A stretch of 64,000 nucleotides of DNA from Amorphus coralli DSM 19760. GTDB taxonomy: Bacteria; Pseudomonadota; Alphaproteobacteria; Rhizobiales; Amorphaceae. Made by a program: the position numbers and the translations under genes. Positions 6,596 through 15,688 of this stretch are shown here, one piece after another. A model generated the notes under the pieces. That model did not search any database and was not told the origin of the DNA. It saw only the letters and a program-made list of their open reading frames with translations. The stretch spans positions 248,001-312,000 of the forward strand of contig NZ_KB894571.1 in assembly GCF_000374525.1 (NCBI RefSeq), written 5' to 3'. Numbering within the stretch: the stretch's first letter is position 1; every line of letters starts with the position of its first letter.

Positions 6596-8095
6596 TCAGA
6601 TACTCTGATTATACGCGCCGACTTCCGGGTTCTCGCGCAGCACGTCGTCGACGGCCTTGAACATCTCCCGCATACGCTCTTCCGACACCGGGCTCTCGAT
6701 GACCACGACGAGCTCCGGCTTGTTGGAGGAGGCGCGGACCAGCCCCCAGGTGCCGTCGTCGGCCACGACGCGGACGCCGTTGACGGTGATGAGGTCGGCG
6801 ATCGGATGGCCCGCCACCTCTTCGCCGTTCGCCTTCATGTCCTGGAAGCGCTTCACCACCTTGTCGACGACGCCGTACTTGGTCTCGTCGTCACAGTGCG
6901 GCGACATGGTCGGCGTCTGCCAGGTCTTCTGCAGCTCGCCGCGCAGGTCCGACATGGACTTGGACGGATTGCGGTCGAGCATCTCCAGGATGGCGATGGC
7001 GGAGACGAGGCCGTCATCGTAGCCCCGGCCCACCGGCGGGTTGAAGAAGAAGTGGCCGGACTTCTCGAAACCGGCGACGGCCTGCAGCTCGGTCACCCGG
7101 CGCTTGATGTGCGAGTGGCCGGTCTTCCAGTAGTCGATTGTAACGTTGTTTTCCTTCAGCACCGGATCGGTCTGGTAAAGGCCGGTGGACTTCACGTCGG
7201 CGACGAAGGTCGCGCCCGGATGCAGCCTGGAGAGATCGCGGGCGAGCATCACGCCCACAACGTCGGCGTAGATCTCCTGGCCCTTCTCGTCGATGACGCC
7301 ACAGCGGTCGCCGTCGCCATCGAAGCCGAAGCCGACATCGGCCTTGTGCTCCAGCACCGCGTCGCGGATGGCGTGGAGCATCTCCAGGTCTTCCGGATTC
7401 GGATTGTATTTCGGGAAGGTGTGGTCGAGCTCGGTGTCGAGCGGCACGACCTCCACGCCGAGGCGCTCCAGCACCTGCGGCGAGAAGGCACCGGCGGTGC
7501 CGTTGCCGCACGCCGCCACGACCTTGAGCGGCCGCTTGATGCCGCGGTTCTTCACCAGGTCGTCCATGTAGCGCTGCGGGAAATTCTCCACGAAGGCGTA
7601 GGAGCCGCCGCCGGAGAGGTCGAAGGCGGCGGACAGCACGATCTCCTTCAGCCGGCCCATCTCGTCGGGACCGAAGGTGCGCGGCTTGTCGGCGCCCATC
7701 TTCACGCCGGTCCAGCCATTCTCGTTGTGCGAGGCGGTGACCATGGCAACGGCCGGAACGTCCAGCTCGAACTGGGCGAAATAGGCCATCGGGGTCACGG
7801 CGAGGCCGATGTCGTGCACCTTGCAGCCGGCGGCCATCAGGCCGGTGACCAGCGCCATCTTGATGTTGGCGGAATAGGAGCGGAAATCGTGGCCGGTGAC
7901 GATCTCCGGCGGCTTGCCCATTTCCTTGAGCAGCGTGCCGAGGCCCATGCCGAGCGCCTGGACGCCCATGATGTTGATTTCCTGGCCGAAGATCCAGCGC
8001 GCGTCGTACTCGCGGAAGCCGGTCGCCTTGACCATCGGCTCGGATTCATAGGCGTAGGTGTTCGGCGTCAGCTGGGGCTTCGGCGTGGGGAACAT
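6596..8095 (-). CDS. Phosphomannomutase/phosphoglucomutase
   Basis: 499-residue alpha-D-phosphohexomutase that interconverts hexose 1- and 6-phosphates, supplying mannose-1-P or glucose-1-P for surface polysaccharide. The phosphoserine loop TASHNENGWTG has Ser122; the Mg loop FGFDGDGDRCG has Asp259, Asp261 and Asp263. The sugar-binding and phosphate-binding regions follow (GHSHIKRR, VRASSNKPEL near the C-terminus). ATG 8095 is preceded by GAGGAAGC. The same frame runs upstream to 8374 but overlaps upp and is not coding. Could be called algC or manB by family; no polysaccharide genes are adjacent to decide. Confidence 0.9.
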   Translation of the reverse strand: MFPTPKPQLTPNTYAYESEPMVKATGFREYDARWIFGQEINIMGVQALGMGLGTLLKEMGKPPEIVTGHDFRSYSANIKMALVTGLMAAGCKVHDIGLAVTPMAYFAQFELDVPAVAMVTASHNENGWTGVKMGADKPRTFGPDEMGRLKEIVLSAAFDLSGGGSYAFVENFPQRYMDDLVKNRGIKRPLKVVAACGNGTAGAFSPQVLERLGVEVVPLDTELDHTFPKYNPNPEDLEMLHAIRDAVLEHKADVGFGFDGDGDRCGVIDEKGQEIYADVVGVMLARDLSRLHPGATFVADVKSTGLYQTDPVLKENNVTIDYWKTGHSHIKRRVTELQAVAGFEKSGHFFFNPPVGRGYDDGLVSAIAILEMLDRNPSKSMSDLRGELQKTWQTPTMSPHCDDETKYGVVDKVVKRFQDMKANGEEVAGHPIADLITVNGVRVVADDGTWGLVRASSNKPELVVVIESPVSEERMREMFKAVDDVLRENPEVGAYNQSI

Positions 8096-8217
8096 CGGGA
8101 GCTTCCTCGGTCCGCGTCGTCTTCGTTCGGTGGGTTTTGTCGTAGCGCACCGCACCGACGTTGAAAACTCGATAGGCGCGAAATCCTTCTGCCGGCGGGG
8201 GATAGGCCCGGCCGAAA

Positions 8218-8847
8218 TTACTTCGTGCCGAACAGCCGGTCGCCGGCATCGCCCAGGCCGGGCACGATGTAGGCGTGTTCGTCGAGGCGTTCGTCGATGG
8301 CCGCGGTCAGGATCGGCACGTCGGGATGGTGGTCGCGCAGCGCCGAAACGCCCTCGGGCGCGGCCAGCAGGCACACGAAGCGCAGTTCGGCGGCGCCCGC
8401 CTCCTTCAGCCGGTCGATGGCGGCGATCGCCGAGTGGCCGGTGGCGAGCATCGGATCGACGACGATGGTCAGGCGTTCGGCCAGGCCTTCCGGCGCCTTG
8501 AAGTAGTATTCCACCGCCTGCAGCGTGTCGGGATCGCGGTAGAGGCCGACATGGGCGACGCGGGCGGAGGGCACCAGGTCGAGCATCCCGTCGAGAAGGC
8601 CGGTGCCGGCGCGCAGGATGGAGGCGAAGACGAGCTTCTTGCCGGACAGTACCGGCGATTGCATCACCGCCACCGGCGTCTCGATCTCCACGTCCTCCAT
8701 CGGCAGGTCGCGGGTGACCTCGTAGCAGAGCAGCGTCGCCACCTCGCGCACCAGCCGGCGGAAGCTTGCCGTGGACGTCTCCTTGCGGCGCAGAAGGGTC
8801 AGCTTGTGGCGGATCAGCGGGTGGTCAGCGACCGTTACGCCCTGCAT
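8218..8847 (-). CDS. upp: Uracil phosphoribosyltransferase
   Basis: 209 residues, the usual length. Converts uracil and PRPP to UMP and diphosphate in the cytoplasm. The PRPP-binding loop [11 protein letters not shown] (about 130-140) and the conserved [12 protein letters not shown] segment (78-88) are intact. A Shine-Dalgarno AAGGATGA precedes ATG 8847. The next genes upstream on the same strand are urc4 and urc1; uracil phosphoribosyltransferase is one of the genes (URC6) of the fungal URC uracil-degradation set, so here upp may serve catabolism as well as salvage. A palindromic repeat lies between upp and urc4. Confidence 0.95.
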   Translation of the reverse strand: MQGVTVADHPLIRHKLTLLRRKETSTASFRRLVREVATLLCYEVTRDLPMEDVEIETPVAVMQSPVLSGKKLVFASILRAGTGLLDGMLDLVPSARVAHVGLYRDPDTLQAVEYYFKAPEGLAERLTIVVDPMLATGHSAIAAIDRLKEAGAAELRFVCLLAAPEGVSALRDHHPDVPILTAAIDERLDEHAYIVPGLGDAGDRLFGTK

Positions 8848-8920
8848 GGGTCATCCTTTCGGAACTGGACGCTTCCCTCCGGCCCACGATTGGGGTCTGG
8901 GAAGCCGTCAAAAACACCAC

Positions 8921-9010
8921 CGCTCATCCCGACGAAAGCCGGAATCCAGGGCCGCAAGCCGAAGCGCCTGAGGTCTCCGCCCTGGACCCCGGCTTTCGCC
9001 GGGGTGAGCG
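8921..9010. repeat. Large interspersed palindrome between upp and urc4
   Basis: Left arm 8921-8952 and right arm 8979-9010 match as inverted repeats at 28 of 32 positions. Core words are CGAAAGCCGG with CCAGGGC on the left and CCGGCTTTCG with GCCCTGG on the right, around a 26-bp centre. The layout resembles widespread proteobacterial palindromic elements of the 'TCATCCC...GGGGTGA' type. It is the only copy in the window and differs from elements A and B. Confidence 0.75.
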
Positions 9011-9089
9011 GAGAAGATGGCGAGGTCGGGTGGACCGGTCCGATGTCGCGACCAGGGATGAAAGACGGGCTGAAGCGCATCCGGCCAAT

Positions 9090-10343
9090 CTAGAACACCG
9101 TGCCGTCGCTCTCCACCCGCAGCGGCGGGGCGCCGTCGGCGCGCCGCTCCCAGGCGATCGCCCGGCCGGCGGCCCAGGTCCCCCCCTCCAGAACGCAGGC
9201 CAGCGGGAAGGTCTCCGCGTCGACCCCGAGACGGGTCCGCACCGCCGCCGCGAGGCGGTCGAGAAGCGCCACGGTCATCGCCCGCCAGGCGACAACCAGC
9301 GGACTGTCGACGGCGTGGAGGCGCTCCGCGTCGTCCGGATCGGCCAGCGCCAGCACGCCGGCATCGAGGAACAGACCGCCGTTGCGATATTCGGCAAGGC
9401 CCGGCAGCCCGTCGAGATCGGCAACCGCGATGCCGGCGAGATCCAGCGGCTCGATCAGCGACAGGGCGAGCCAGGTGGAAAGCTTGTGGAAGGCGGCAAG
9501 CTCCGAGCCGTAGGCGCCGGTGTCGAGCGCCGGCAGCGGCCAGACGTCGCCGACCGGGAGGTTGGCAAGCTCCAGCCGGCCGGGAAAGACCGGCGCGAGG
9601 CCGTCGAGCACCACGTCGAGAATGGTGGCGGCCGGCAGCACCCCGTCCTCGGCCCGCGCCACCAGCGCGTCGACCAGCCCGCCCGGGCGCGGATCGTCGT
9701 CGACGGCGAACAGGTCGCGGCGATTCTCCATCACGTGGGCGAGCCGGGCGAGCAGCGTCGCCCGGCCGGCCAGCCCGACCATCGGATTGTCCGGTCCGGC
9801 CTGCATGCCGGCGGCGATCTCGTCCTCGGTGATGCGGGCGAGCACCACGGCATCGGCGCGCAGCGGGTCGGCGGGAACGCCGGAGAAGACGCCGGCGGCG
9901 ACCATGGCGAGCGAGGCGATGGCCAACCCCTCGGAGCGGTGATGCGTCTCGCCGGTGAGGTCTTCGCGGAACGACCAGTCCGGCCCGGCGCCCGCATCGA
10001 GAAGCACGCTGACGACCGCGAGATCGCCCGCGGCCCGCGCCGCCTGGCGCGGGTCTGAAAACTCCCGGGCGGCGGCGAGCATGCCCCAACGATCCAGGCC
10101 GCCGGTCTCGAAATGGCGCCAGCGCGAATGCAGCGGCACGGAGAGATCCGGATAGCGGGCCCTTGTGACGGCGATGACCCGCTCGGCCACCTCGTCCAGC
10201 CGCTCTGGATGCAGGGTCAGGCCCGGCAGCGCGCCCGCCTCGGCGAGCGCGTAAGCGCGCTCGGCGCTGTCGCGCACGGCGGCCGCCGTGGACAGGCGGT
10301 GGCGCAGGGCGCGCTGGTCGTCTTCGCTGGCTTCAGCCGTCAT
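9090..10343 (-). CDS. urc4: URC4/URG3 family protein (DUF1688), uracil catabolism
   Basis: 417-residue protein of the DUF1688 family, homologous to URC4 of the yeast uracil degradation pathway. Biochemical function of the family is not firmly settled. Recognisable conserved segments are PLHSRWRHFE near residues 74-83, the SVLLDAGAGPDWSFREDLTG stretch, and GLGLDP-free C-terminal VLEGGTWAAGR. ATG 10343 overlaps the end of urc1 by 11 nt and has GGAGGA upstream, so the two are translationally coupled. With urc1 and upp it makes a three-gene URC set on the minus strand. Confidence 0.85.
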   Translation of the reverse strand: MTAEASEDDQRALRHRLSTAAAVRDSAERAYALAEAGALPGLTLHPERLDEVAERVIAVTRARYPDLSVPLHSRWRHFETGGLDRWGMLAAAREFSDPRQAARAAGDLAVVSVLLDAGAGPDWSFREDLTGETHHRSEGLAIASLAMVAAGVFSGVPADPLRADAVVLARITEDEIAAGMQAGPDNPMVGLAGRATLLARLAHVMENRRDLFAVDDDPRPGGLVDALVARAEDGVLPAATILDVVLDGLAPVFPGRLELANLPVGDVWPLPALDTGAYGSELAAFHKLSTWLALSLIEPLDLAGIAVADLDGLPGLAEYRNGGLFLDAGVLALADPDDAERLHAVDSPLVVAWRAMTVALLDRLAAAVRTRLGVDAETFPLACVLEGGTWAAGRAIAWERRADGAPPLRVESDGTVF

Positions 10344-11586
10344 CGATCCTCCGTCCGCGCACGTCCGACAGCGAGCCGCCGGTCGACGGCTCGGGCGTGT
10401 AGTAGCCGGCCGCCTTCTTCGCCTCGATCTCCACGTGCGCGTCGGCCGGCACCCGGTCCTCCGGGATCGGCACGCGCTCGCCGATGGAGACCCCGGCCTT
10501 CACAAGGGCGTCGTACTTCATATTCGACATGGAGACGAACCGGTCGATGCGCGAGACACCCAGCCAGTGGAAAATATCGGGCACCAGCTCCTGAAACCGC
10601 GCGTCCTGGACGCCGGCGACGCATTCGGTGCGCTCGAAGTAGGCGTCGGCCGTGTCGCCGGAACGCTTGCGGGCGTTGTAGACGAGGAATTTGGTGACCT
10701 CGCCGAGCGCCCGGCCCTCCTTGCGGTTGTAGACCACGAGCCCGGTGCCGCCTGCCTGGGCGCCGAGGATGCATTCCTCGATGCCGTGCAGCAGGTAGGG
10801 CCGGCAGGTGCAGATGTCGGAGCCGAACACGTCGGACCCGTTGCACTCGTCGTGGACGCGGCAGGTGACGGCGCGCTTCGGATCCGACAGGCCGGCCGGA
10901 TCGCCGAAGATGTAGATCGTGGCGCCACCGATGGGCGGCAGGAAGACATGCATGTCCGGCCGGGTGACGAGTTCGGGATACATGCCGCCGGTCTGCTCGA
11001 AGAGGACGCGCCGCAGCGCGCTTTCCGCCACACCGAAGCGCTCCGCGATGCCCGGCAGGTACCAGACAGGATCGACGGCGATCTTGGTGACGGCGACTTC
11101 GCCGGCGGCGAGCAGGATCCGTCCGTCGGGGGTCAGCCGGCCGTCCGCCACGGCACCGGCCACCTCTGCCAGCGTCAGCCGCGACCGGGTGACAGCGATG
11201 GTCGGCCGGATATCGATGCCTTCGCCGATCTCCCGCGCGAAGACCTCGCCCGCCAGGTGCCCCCACGGGTCGAGCGCGACGATGGCGGCCGGGTCGCGCC
11301 ACGCCGCCACCTCGGGGATGTCGACGATTGGCGCGGTGTTTGCGAGGTCGGGACGCTGCAGCGGGTTGAGCGCGCCGGCGGCGACGGCGAGCGCCCGATA
11401 GAGCGAATAGGCGCCGCCATGGGTCCCGATGACGTTGCGGTCGGACGGCCGGGTGACGGAGCCGATGACAGGACCGCGCGCGGCCGGCGTCGGCGCGCCC
11501 CAGCGGATGGGAAAGCGCACCGGCGCGCCGGCTCCGGGATGGGACGTCAGCCGGATATGGGAGGCGCGGTTCAGCGGGGTTGGCAT
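10333..11586 (-). CDS. urc1: GTP cyclohydrolase II-like protein, uracil catabolism
   Basis: 417-residue homologue of RibA with an N-terminal extension, corresponding to URC1 of the yeast URC pathway. The zinc site is conserved as Cys248-X10-Cys259-X-Cys261 in ECNGSDVFGSDICTC, so a metal-dependent cyclohydrolase-type reaction is likely; in the URC pathway the substrate is thought to be a uracil ribonucleotide derivative rather than GTP. I placed the start at ATG 11586 because the family begins with the LNRASHIRLTSHP segment there; ATG 11628 is possible. First gene of the urc1-urc4-upp group, divergent from glk. Confidence 0.85.
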   Translation of the reverse strand: MPTPLNRASHIRLTSHPGAGAPVRFPIRWGAPTPAARGPVIGSVTRPSDRNVIGTHGGAYSLYRALAVAAGALNPLQRPDLANTAPIVDIPEVAAWRDPAAIVALDPWGHLAGEVFAREIGEGIDIRPTIAVTRSRLTLAEVAGAVADGRLTPDGRILLAAGEVAVTKIAVDPVWYLPGIAERFGVAESALRRVLFEQTGGMYPELVTRPDMHVFLPPIGGATIYIFGDPAGLSDPKRAVTCRVHDECNGSDVFGSDICTCRPYLLHGIEECILGAQAGGTGLVVYNRKEGRALGEVTKFLVYNARKRSGDTADAYFERTECVAGVQDARFQELVPDIFHWLGVSRIDRFVSMSNMKYDALVKAGVSIGERVPIPEDRVPADAHVEIEAKKAAGYYTPEPSTGGSLSDVRGRRIDDG

Positions 11587-11843
11587 GGGCGGAGCAATCT
11601 TTGCCGAAGGGGATACGATGGGTCTCATATCGGGATGAACCTGGCGTGGCGCCATGAAGTTGCCGGGCGGGCGTCGGTCCCGTTCGCCCGTCAAGCGTTG
11701 ACCGGTGCCATCGCACGCGGCCAAATGGGGGCTCGCACCGCTTCCTTGCCGACAGACTTCGGCCCCGCGCCCGGCCGCGGCGATCCAAGCCGGATCTTGC
11801 GCGTTCCTACAACGATCGACGACACGAGTTTCGAGGAAATTCC

Positions 11844-12869
11844 ATGGCGCGACAGCACGGCGACAACGAGCCGCTGGCCTTCCCCGTCCTCATCGCGGAC
11901 ATCGGCGGCACCAATGCCCGCTTCGCGATGATCCGCGATGCCTACGGCGATCTGAAACATTTCCCGACGGTGTCGACGTCCGACTACCCCTCGCCGGCTG
12001 CCGCCATCGAGCAGGCGGTGCTGGCGCGCACCTCGCTGTTGCCGAAATCGATCGTGATGGCCATCGCGGGACCGGTGGACCTGCCGCCGATCACGCTCAC
12101 CAACGCCGACTGGACCATCGAGCCGGACCATCTGATCGAGACGTTCGGGTTCCGGGACGTGGTGGTGGTCAACGATTTCGAGGCGCTGGCGCTGGCCCTG
12201 CCCTCTCTCGACGAGACCAACCTCTTCCAGATGGGCGGCGGCACGACGCGGGCGCACGCGCCGCGCGTGGCCATCGGTCCCGGCACCGGGCTGGGCGTCG
12301 CCGCGCTCGTTTCGAGCGCCGGCCGGCTGACACCGATTCCCGGCGAGGGCGGGCACATCGCACTCGGCCCGGAGACCGACGAGGACTTCGCGCTGTGGCC
12401 GCATTACGAGCGCTTCCACGGCCGGGTGACCGGCGAGGCGCTGCTGTCCGGCTCGGGACTGGTGCGGCTCTACCGGGGCATCTGCGCGCACAACGACGCG
12501 CCCGCCACGCTGGAAACGCCGGAGCAGGTGAGCGAGCTGGCGGAGGCCGGCGACGAGATCGCGCGGCAGGCCATGCGCCTCTTCTGCACCTATCTGGGGC
12601 GCTTCGCCGGTGACCTGGCGCTGATCTTCCTCGCCCATGGCGGCGTGTTCATCGCCGGCGGCATCGCGCCGAAGATCCGCCGCTTCCTCACCGACGGCCA
12701 CTTCCGCGCGGCCTTCGAGGCCAAGGCGCCGCACGAGGCGATCATGCGGACGATCCCGACCGCGCTCGTCACGCACGAGCGCCCGGCCCTGGAAGGCCTT
12801 GCCGCCTTTGCCCGCACCCCGACGCGCTTCGCCATGTCGCTGCAGGGCCGCCGCTTCCAGCCCAAGTAA
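11844..12869 (+). CDS. glk: Glucokinase
   Basis: 341-residue ROK-unrelated glucokinase of the Glk family; phosphorylates glucose with ATP at the entry to Entner-Doudoroff or glycolytic metabolism. The N-terminal phosphate loop IADIGGTNARFAM (about 17-29) and the glucose-binding segment VVVNDFEALA are intact, as are IGPGTGLGVA and GEGGH. GAGGAAAT precedes ATG 11844. Length fits the family (320-340). It is transcribed alone, divergent from urc1, with tRNA-Gly downstream. Confidence 0.92.
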   Translation: MARQHGDNEPLAFPVLIADIGGTNARFAMIRDAYGDLKHFPTVSTSDYPSPAAAIEQAVLARTSLLPKSIVMAIAGPVDLPPITLTNADWTIEPDHLIETFGFRDVVVVNDFEALALALPSLDETNLFQMGGGTTRAHAPRVAIGPGTGLGVAALVSSAGRLTPIPGEGGHIALGPETDEDFALWPHYERFHGRVTGEALLSGSGLVRLYRGICAHNDAPATLETPEQVSELAEAGDEIARQAMRLFCTYLGRFAGDLALIFLAHGGVFIAGGIAPKIRRFLTDGHFRAAFEAKAPHEAIMRTIPTALVTHERPALEGLAAFARTPTRFAMSLQGRRFQPK

Positions 12870-13000
12870 GCCAAGGCGGTGAGACGCAACGGCGGACGCA
12901 CCGCGATCAAGCGGGAGGACCACTCCAGGCCGCAAGAGCGCGCACTTCGTGCGCATCCTTGCCGGATGAAAGGATTTTCCCACAGGCACGAGAAAGGGTG

Positions 13001-13029
13001 TTGCATTCCCCGGCGCGATCCGCCATATC
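13001..13029 (+). promoter_or_regulatory. Possible promoter of tRNA-Gly
   Basis: TTGCAT (13001-13006), 17-bp spacer, CATATC (13024-13029), ending 43 bp before the tRNA. The -10 match is weak (3 of 6). Confidence 0.3.
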
Positions 13030-13071
13030 GACAACCTCAATGGACGCCGGACGCGACGCGCTTCGGCGAAT

Positions 13072-13146
13072 GCGGGTGTAGCTCAGGGGTAGAGCACAAC
13101 CTTGCCAAGGTTGGGGTCGTGGGTTCGAATCCCATCGCCCGCTCCA
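13072..13146 (+). tRNA. tRNA-Gly (GCC)
   Basis: Acceptor stem GCGGGTG pairs with CGCCCGC (one G-U pair); D arm GCTCAGGGGTAGAGC; anticodon stem-loop CAACCTTGCCAAGGTTG with anticodon GCC; T arm with GGTTCGAAT. CCA is encoded at 13144-13146 after discriminator T. All arms pair, so it should be functional. Confidence 0.97.
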
Positions 13147-13350
13147 TTTCTCTCCAGACATCGATGATCTGAAGAGCCGCCGCGACGTCCCCTCGTCGCG
13201 TGGAAGGGCCGCCGGCCGCGACCGGCGCATGTCCCCTCACCTTCTCCTGAATTTCGAATCGATCGATCGTCCGTCCGGCTCTGCCGCATGTGCGGCCGAA
13301 TCGCGTCTGCCGCCCCAGATTCGCGTCTGCGAGGTTCCGGGCAGCCGGGC

Positions 13351-14988
13351 TCAGGCCTCGTAGACGGTGCGGCCGCCGACCATTGTGCGCAGGGCGCGGA
13401 TGGTGGGGAGCTTGTCGTCGGGCACGGTGAGGATGTCGTCGGAGAGGACGGTGAGGTCGGCGAGCTTGCCGGGCTCCAGCGAACCGGTGCGGTGTTCCTG
13501 GAAGGCGTAACGGGCGGCCGCGCTCGTATAGAGGCGGATGGCCTCCTCGCGGCTGATCGCCTCCCCTGCCCCGTAGACGGTGCCGCCGGCATCGCGGCGC
13601 GTCACCATGAAGGCGATGTTGATGAACGGATCCAGGTCGTTGATGCCGTAGTCGGTGCCGGCGCCGAGCAGATCCAGCCCCATCCGGTCGATCATCGAGC
13701 GCATGGGCACCGCCCGGTCGGCTGTCTCCCGCCCGAGAAAGCGGGCAACGGCGGCGGCCTTGGTCCACAGGAAGGTGGGCTGGGCATCGACCCGCACGCC
13801 GAGGCGCTTCGCCCGGTCCATCTGGTCGGGCTGCATCAGGCTGCCGTGAATGACGATGAAGCGGCGCTCGCGGATGGAGCGTTCCGCGTCGGCCGCCTCG
13901 TAGGCGTCGAGCACCGCGTCGATGGCCGCGTCGCCGACGGCGTGGATGCCGACGCGCCAGTCGTTGCGGTTGGCGACCGCGACCAGATGGTCGAGCCGGC
14001 GCGGCTCGATCACCCAGGTGCCGTGATAGTCGGGGTCGTCGGGATAGGGCTCGCGCATGGCCGCGGTGCGCAGCGTCATGCCGCCGTCGACCTGCAGCTT
14101 GACGCCGGAGAGGCTGAGCCACTCGTCGCCGAAGTCCGAGGTGGCGCCGGTGAGCGCGAAGAACCGCTCCCATTCCTCCGCCGTCATGGCCGGGTTGAGG
14201 TCGCCGGTGGGCGCGAACATCAGGCTGAGGCGTAGCGTCTGCTCGCCGGCGAGCCGGATGGAATTGTAGTGGCGCACGTCCTGCGGATTGACGGCGGCGC
14301 TGATGGCGCTCGTCAGTCCGAAGGAATTGAGATGGGCCTGGGCGTCCACGAGCTGCTGGCGGCGCGCCTCGGGGCTCCAGCCCGGAAAGGCCGCGATCAC
14401 CATGCGCTCGGCCGCCTCTTCCAGCACGCCGGAGGGCTCGCCGTCGGCGTCGCGGTGGATGGTGCCGCCCTCGGGGTCCGGCGTGTCGCGGGTGACGCCG
14501 GCGGCGGCCAGCGACAGCGAGTTCAGCATCGAGAAGTGGCCGACCGGCAGGTAGAGCGGGTTGTCCGGCGCGACGCTGTCGAGCTCGGCGCGCGTGAGAA
14601 AGCGCTTCTCGGCAAGCTGCGACTGCGGGTGCCAGAGCTGGCCCATGATCCATTCGCCCGGCGCGCGGCCGTCGACAAACTGCTTGAGGCGCGCCAGCGC
14701 CTCGTCGACTCTGCGCACACCCTGGAAATCGACCGTGTGCTTGAGGAGGCCAGCCTCCTCCACGTGGACATGGGTGTCGATCAGGCCGGGCAGCATGGTG
14801 GCACCGCCGAGATCCTCCACCACGGTCGCCGGCCCGGCGAGGCCAAGCACCTCGGCGTCGGTGCCGGTGGCCACGATCCGCTCGCCCTTGATGGCCAGCG
14901 CGGAGACGACCGAGAAATCAGCGTCGGCCGTGACGATCTTGGCGTTGTGGAGGATCCGGTCGGGTTCGGGCGGTCCGGACTGGCGCAT
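13351..14988 (-). CDS. YtcJ-like metal-dependent amidohydrolase
   Basis: 545-residue member of the amidohydrolase 3 (YtcJ) group, a TIM-barrel metallohydrolase of unknown substrate. The metal motif GLIDTHVHVE follows the N-terminal beta-sandwich; later landmarks are VGIHAVGDAAID, FIVIHGSLMQPDQ and GAGTDYGIND with the C-terminal Asp ligand. I chose ATG 14988 (GAGG upstream); ATG 15009 and 15045 are in frame. It lies 114 bp downstream of the 3-hydroxyanthranilate dioxygenase gene on the same strand and is probably the last gene of that operon, which hints at an amide or lactam related to the same aromatic pathway. Confidence 0.8.
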   Translation of the reverse strand: MRQSGPPEPDRILHNAKIVTADADFSVVSALAIKGERIVATGTDAEVLGLAGPATVVEDLGGATMLPGLIDTHVHVEEAGLLKHTVDFQGVRRVDEALARLKQFVDGRAPGEWIMGQLWHPQSQLAEKRFLTRAELDSVAPDNPLYLPVGHFSMLNSLSLAAAGVTRDTPDPEGGTIHRDADGEPSGVLEEAAERMVIAAFPGWSPEARRQQLVDAQAHLNSFGLTSAISAAVNPQDVRHYNSIRLAGEQTLRLSLMFAPTGDLNPAMTAEEWERFFALTGATSDFGDEWLSLSGVKLQVDGGMTLRTAAMREPYPDDPDYHGTWVIEPRRLDHLVAVANRNDWRVGIHAVGDAAIDAVLDAYEAADAERSIRERRFIVIHGSLMQPDQMDRAKRLGVRVDAQPTFLWTKAAAVARFLGRETADRAVPMRSMIDRMGLDLLGAGTDYGINDLDPFINIAFMVTRRDAGGTVYGAGEAISREEAIRLYTSAAARYAFQEHRTGSLEPGKLADLTVLSDDILTVPDDKLPTIRALRTMVGGRTVYEA

Positions 14989-15102
14989 GGATAGCCTCGG
15001 CTCAAGCATTTCCGGGCGAAGCGGGGTCAGGTTCGCCGTTGGCACGCAACAGGAAGGCGGAGCGCCGCGATCTCCGCCGCGACGCGGGTCGAGACGTGCG
15101 CC

Positions 15103-15639
15103 TCAGACGCCCTCGGGACGCGGCATGGTGTTGCCGCACTTGCCGCAGGTGCGGTTCTCCTCGCTGTCGAAGAAATTCGCGTAGGCCTTCGACACGGGAT
15201 CGGCGCGATAGTCGGAGACGGTGAAGGTCTCCTCGTGCAGCAGCGCATCGCAGCTCGGGCAGTACCACTGGAAGCGGTCGGCCTCGCCCTGGCGGCGGAC
15301 ACGCTCCGACACGAGCAGGAAGGCGTCGGGGGGAAAGCGCGGCGAATGCGGCATCCCGGCCGGGGTGAAGTTGAGCCCGCCCTCCGGCACGACGACGATC
15401 TCCTCGCTACCGTCCTCCTTGCGGATGTGCAGGTTCATCTGGCCGCGGATCATGTACATGATCTCGTCGGACGGATTGATGTGGAACTCGCTGCGATATT
15501 CGCGGCCGCGGGCGACGAAGGTGAGCGCGTCGGGCTCCTGCCACAGCACCTTCACGCGCTTGCCGGTTTCCGACAGCTCCTTGACGGCGTCCTCGAGCTG
15601 GATGACCGGCGCATTCGACAATGAGCGCTCGTAGTACAT
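15103..15639 (-). CDS. nbaC: 3-hydroxyanthranilate 3,4-dioxygenase
   Basis: 178-residue cupin dioxygenase that opens the ring of 3-hydroxyanthranilate to 2-amino-3-carboxymuconate semialdehyde using Fe(II) and O2. Active-site iron ligands are seen as His53, Glu59 (EFHINPSDE) and His98 (GMPHSP), with Arg46 and Arg49 nearby for substrate binding. The C-terminal rubredoxin-like iron site of the bacterial enzymes is intact: Cys127-X2-Cys130 (CPSC) and Cys165-X2-Cys168 (CGKC). A GGGAGAAGAG Shine-Dalgarno precedes ATG 15639. Immediate neighbours are a RidA-like protein and a high-affinity ABC transporter, consistent with aminobenzoate or kynurenine-branch catabolism. Confidence 0.93.
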   Translation of the reverse strand: MYYERSLSNAPVIQLEDAVKELSETGKRVKVLWQEPDALTFVARGREYRSEFHINPSDEIMYMIRGQMNLHIRKEDGSEEIVVVPEGGLNFTPAGMPHSPRFPPDAFLLVSERVRRQGEADRFQWYCPSCDALLHEETFTVSDYRADPVSKAYANFFDSEENRTCGKCGNTMPRPEGV

Positions 15640-15688
15640 CGGTCTCTTCTCCCTGTTGCGTGGGCCCTTTGCGGCGCCGCTGGTTGCG

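Noticed and set aside
11587-11843. Riboswitch or structured leader between urc1 and glk
   Set aside because: No conserved fold recognised; 257 bp of ordinary divergent upstream sequence.
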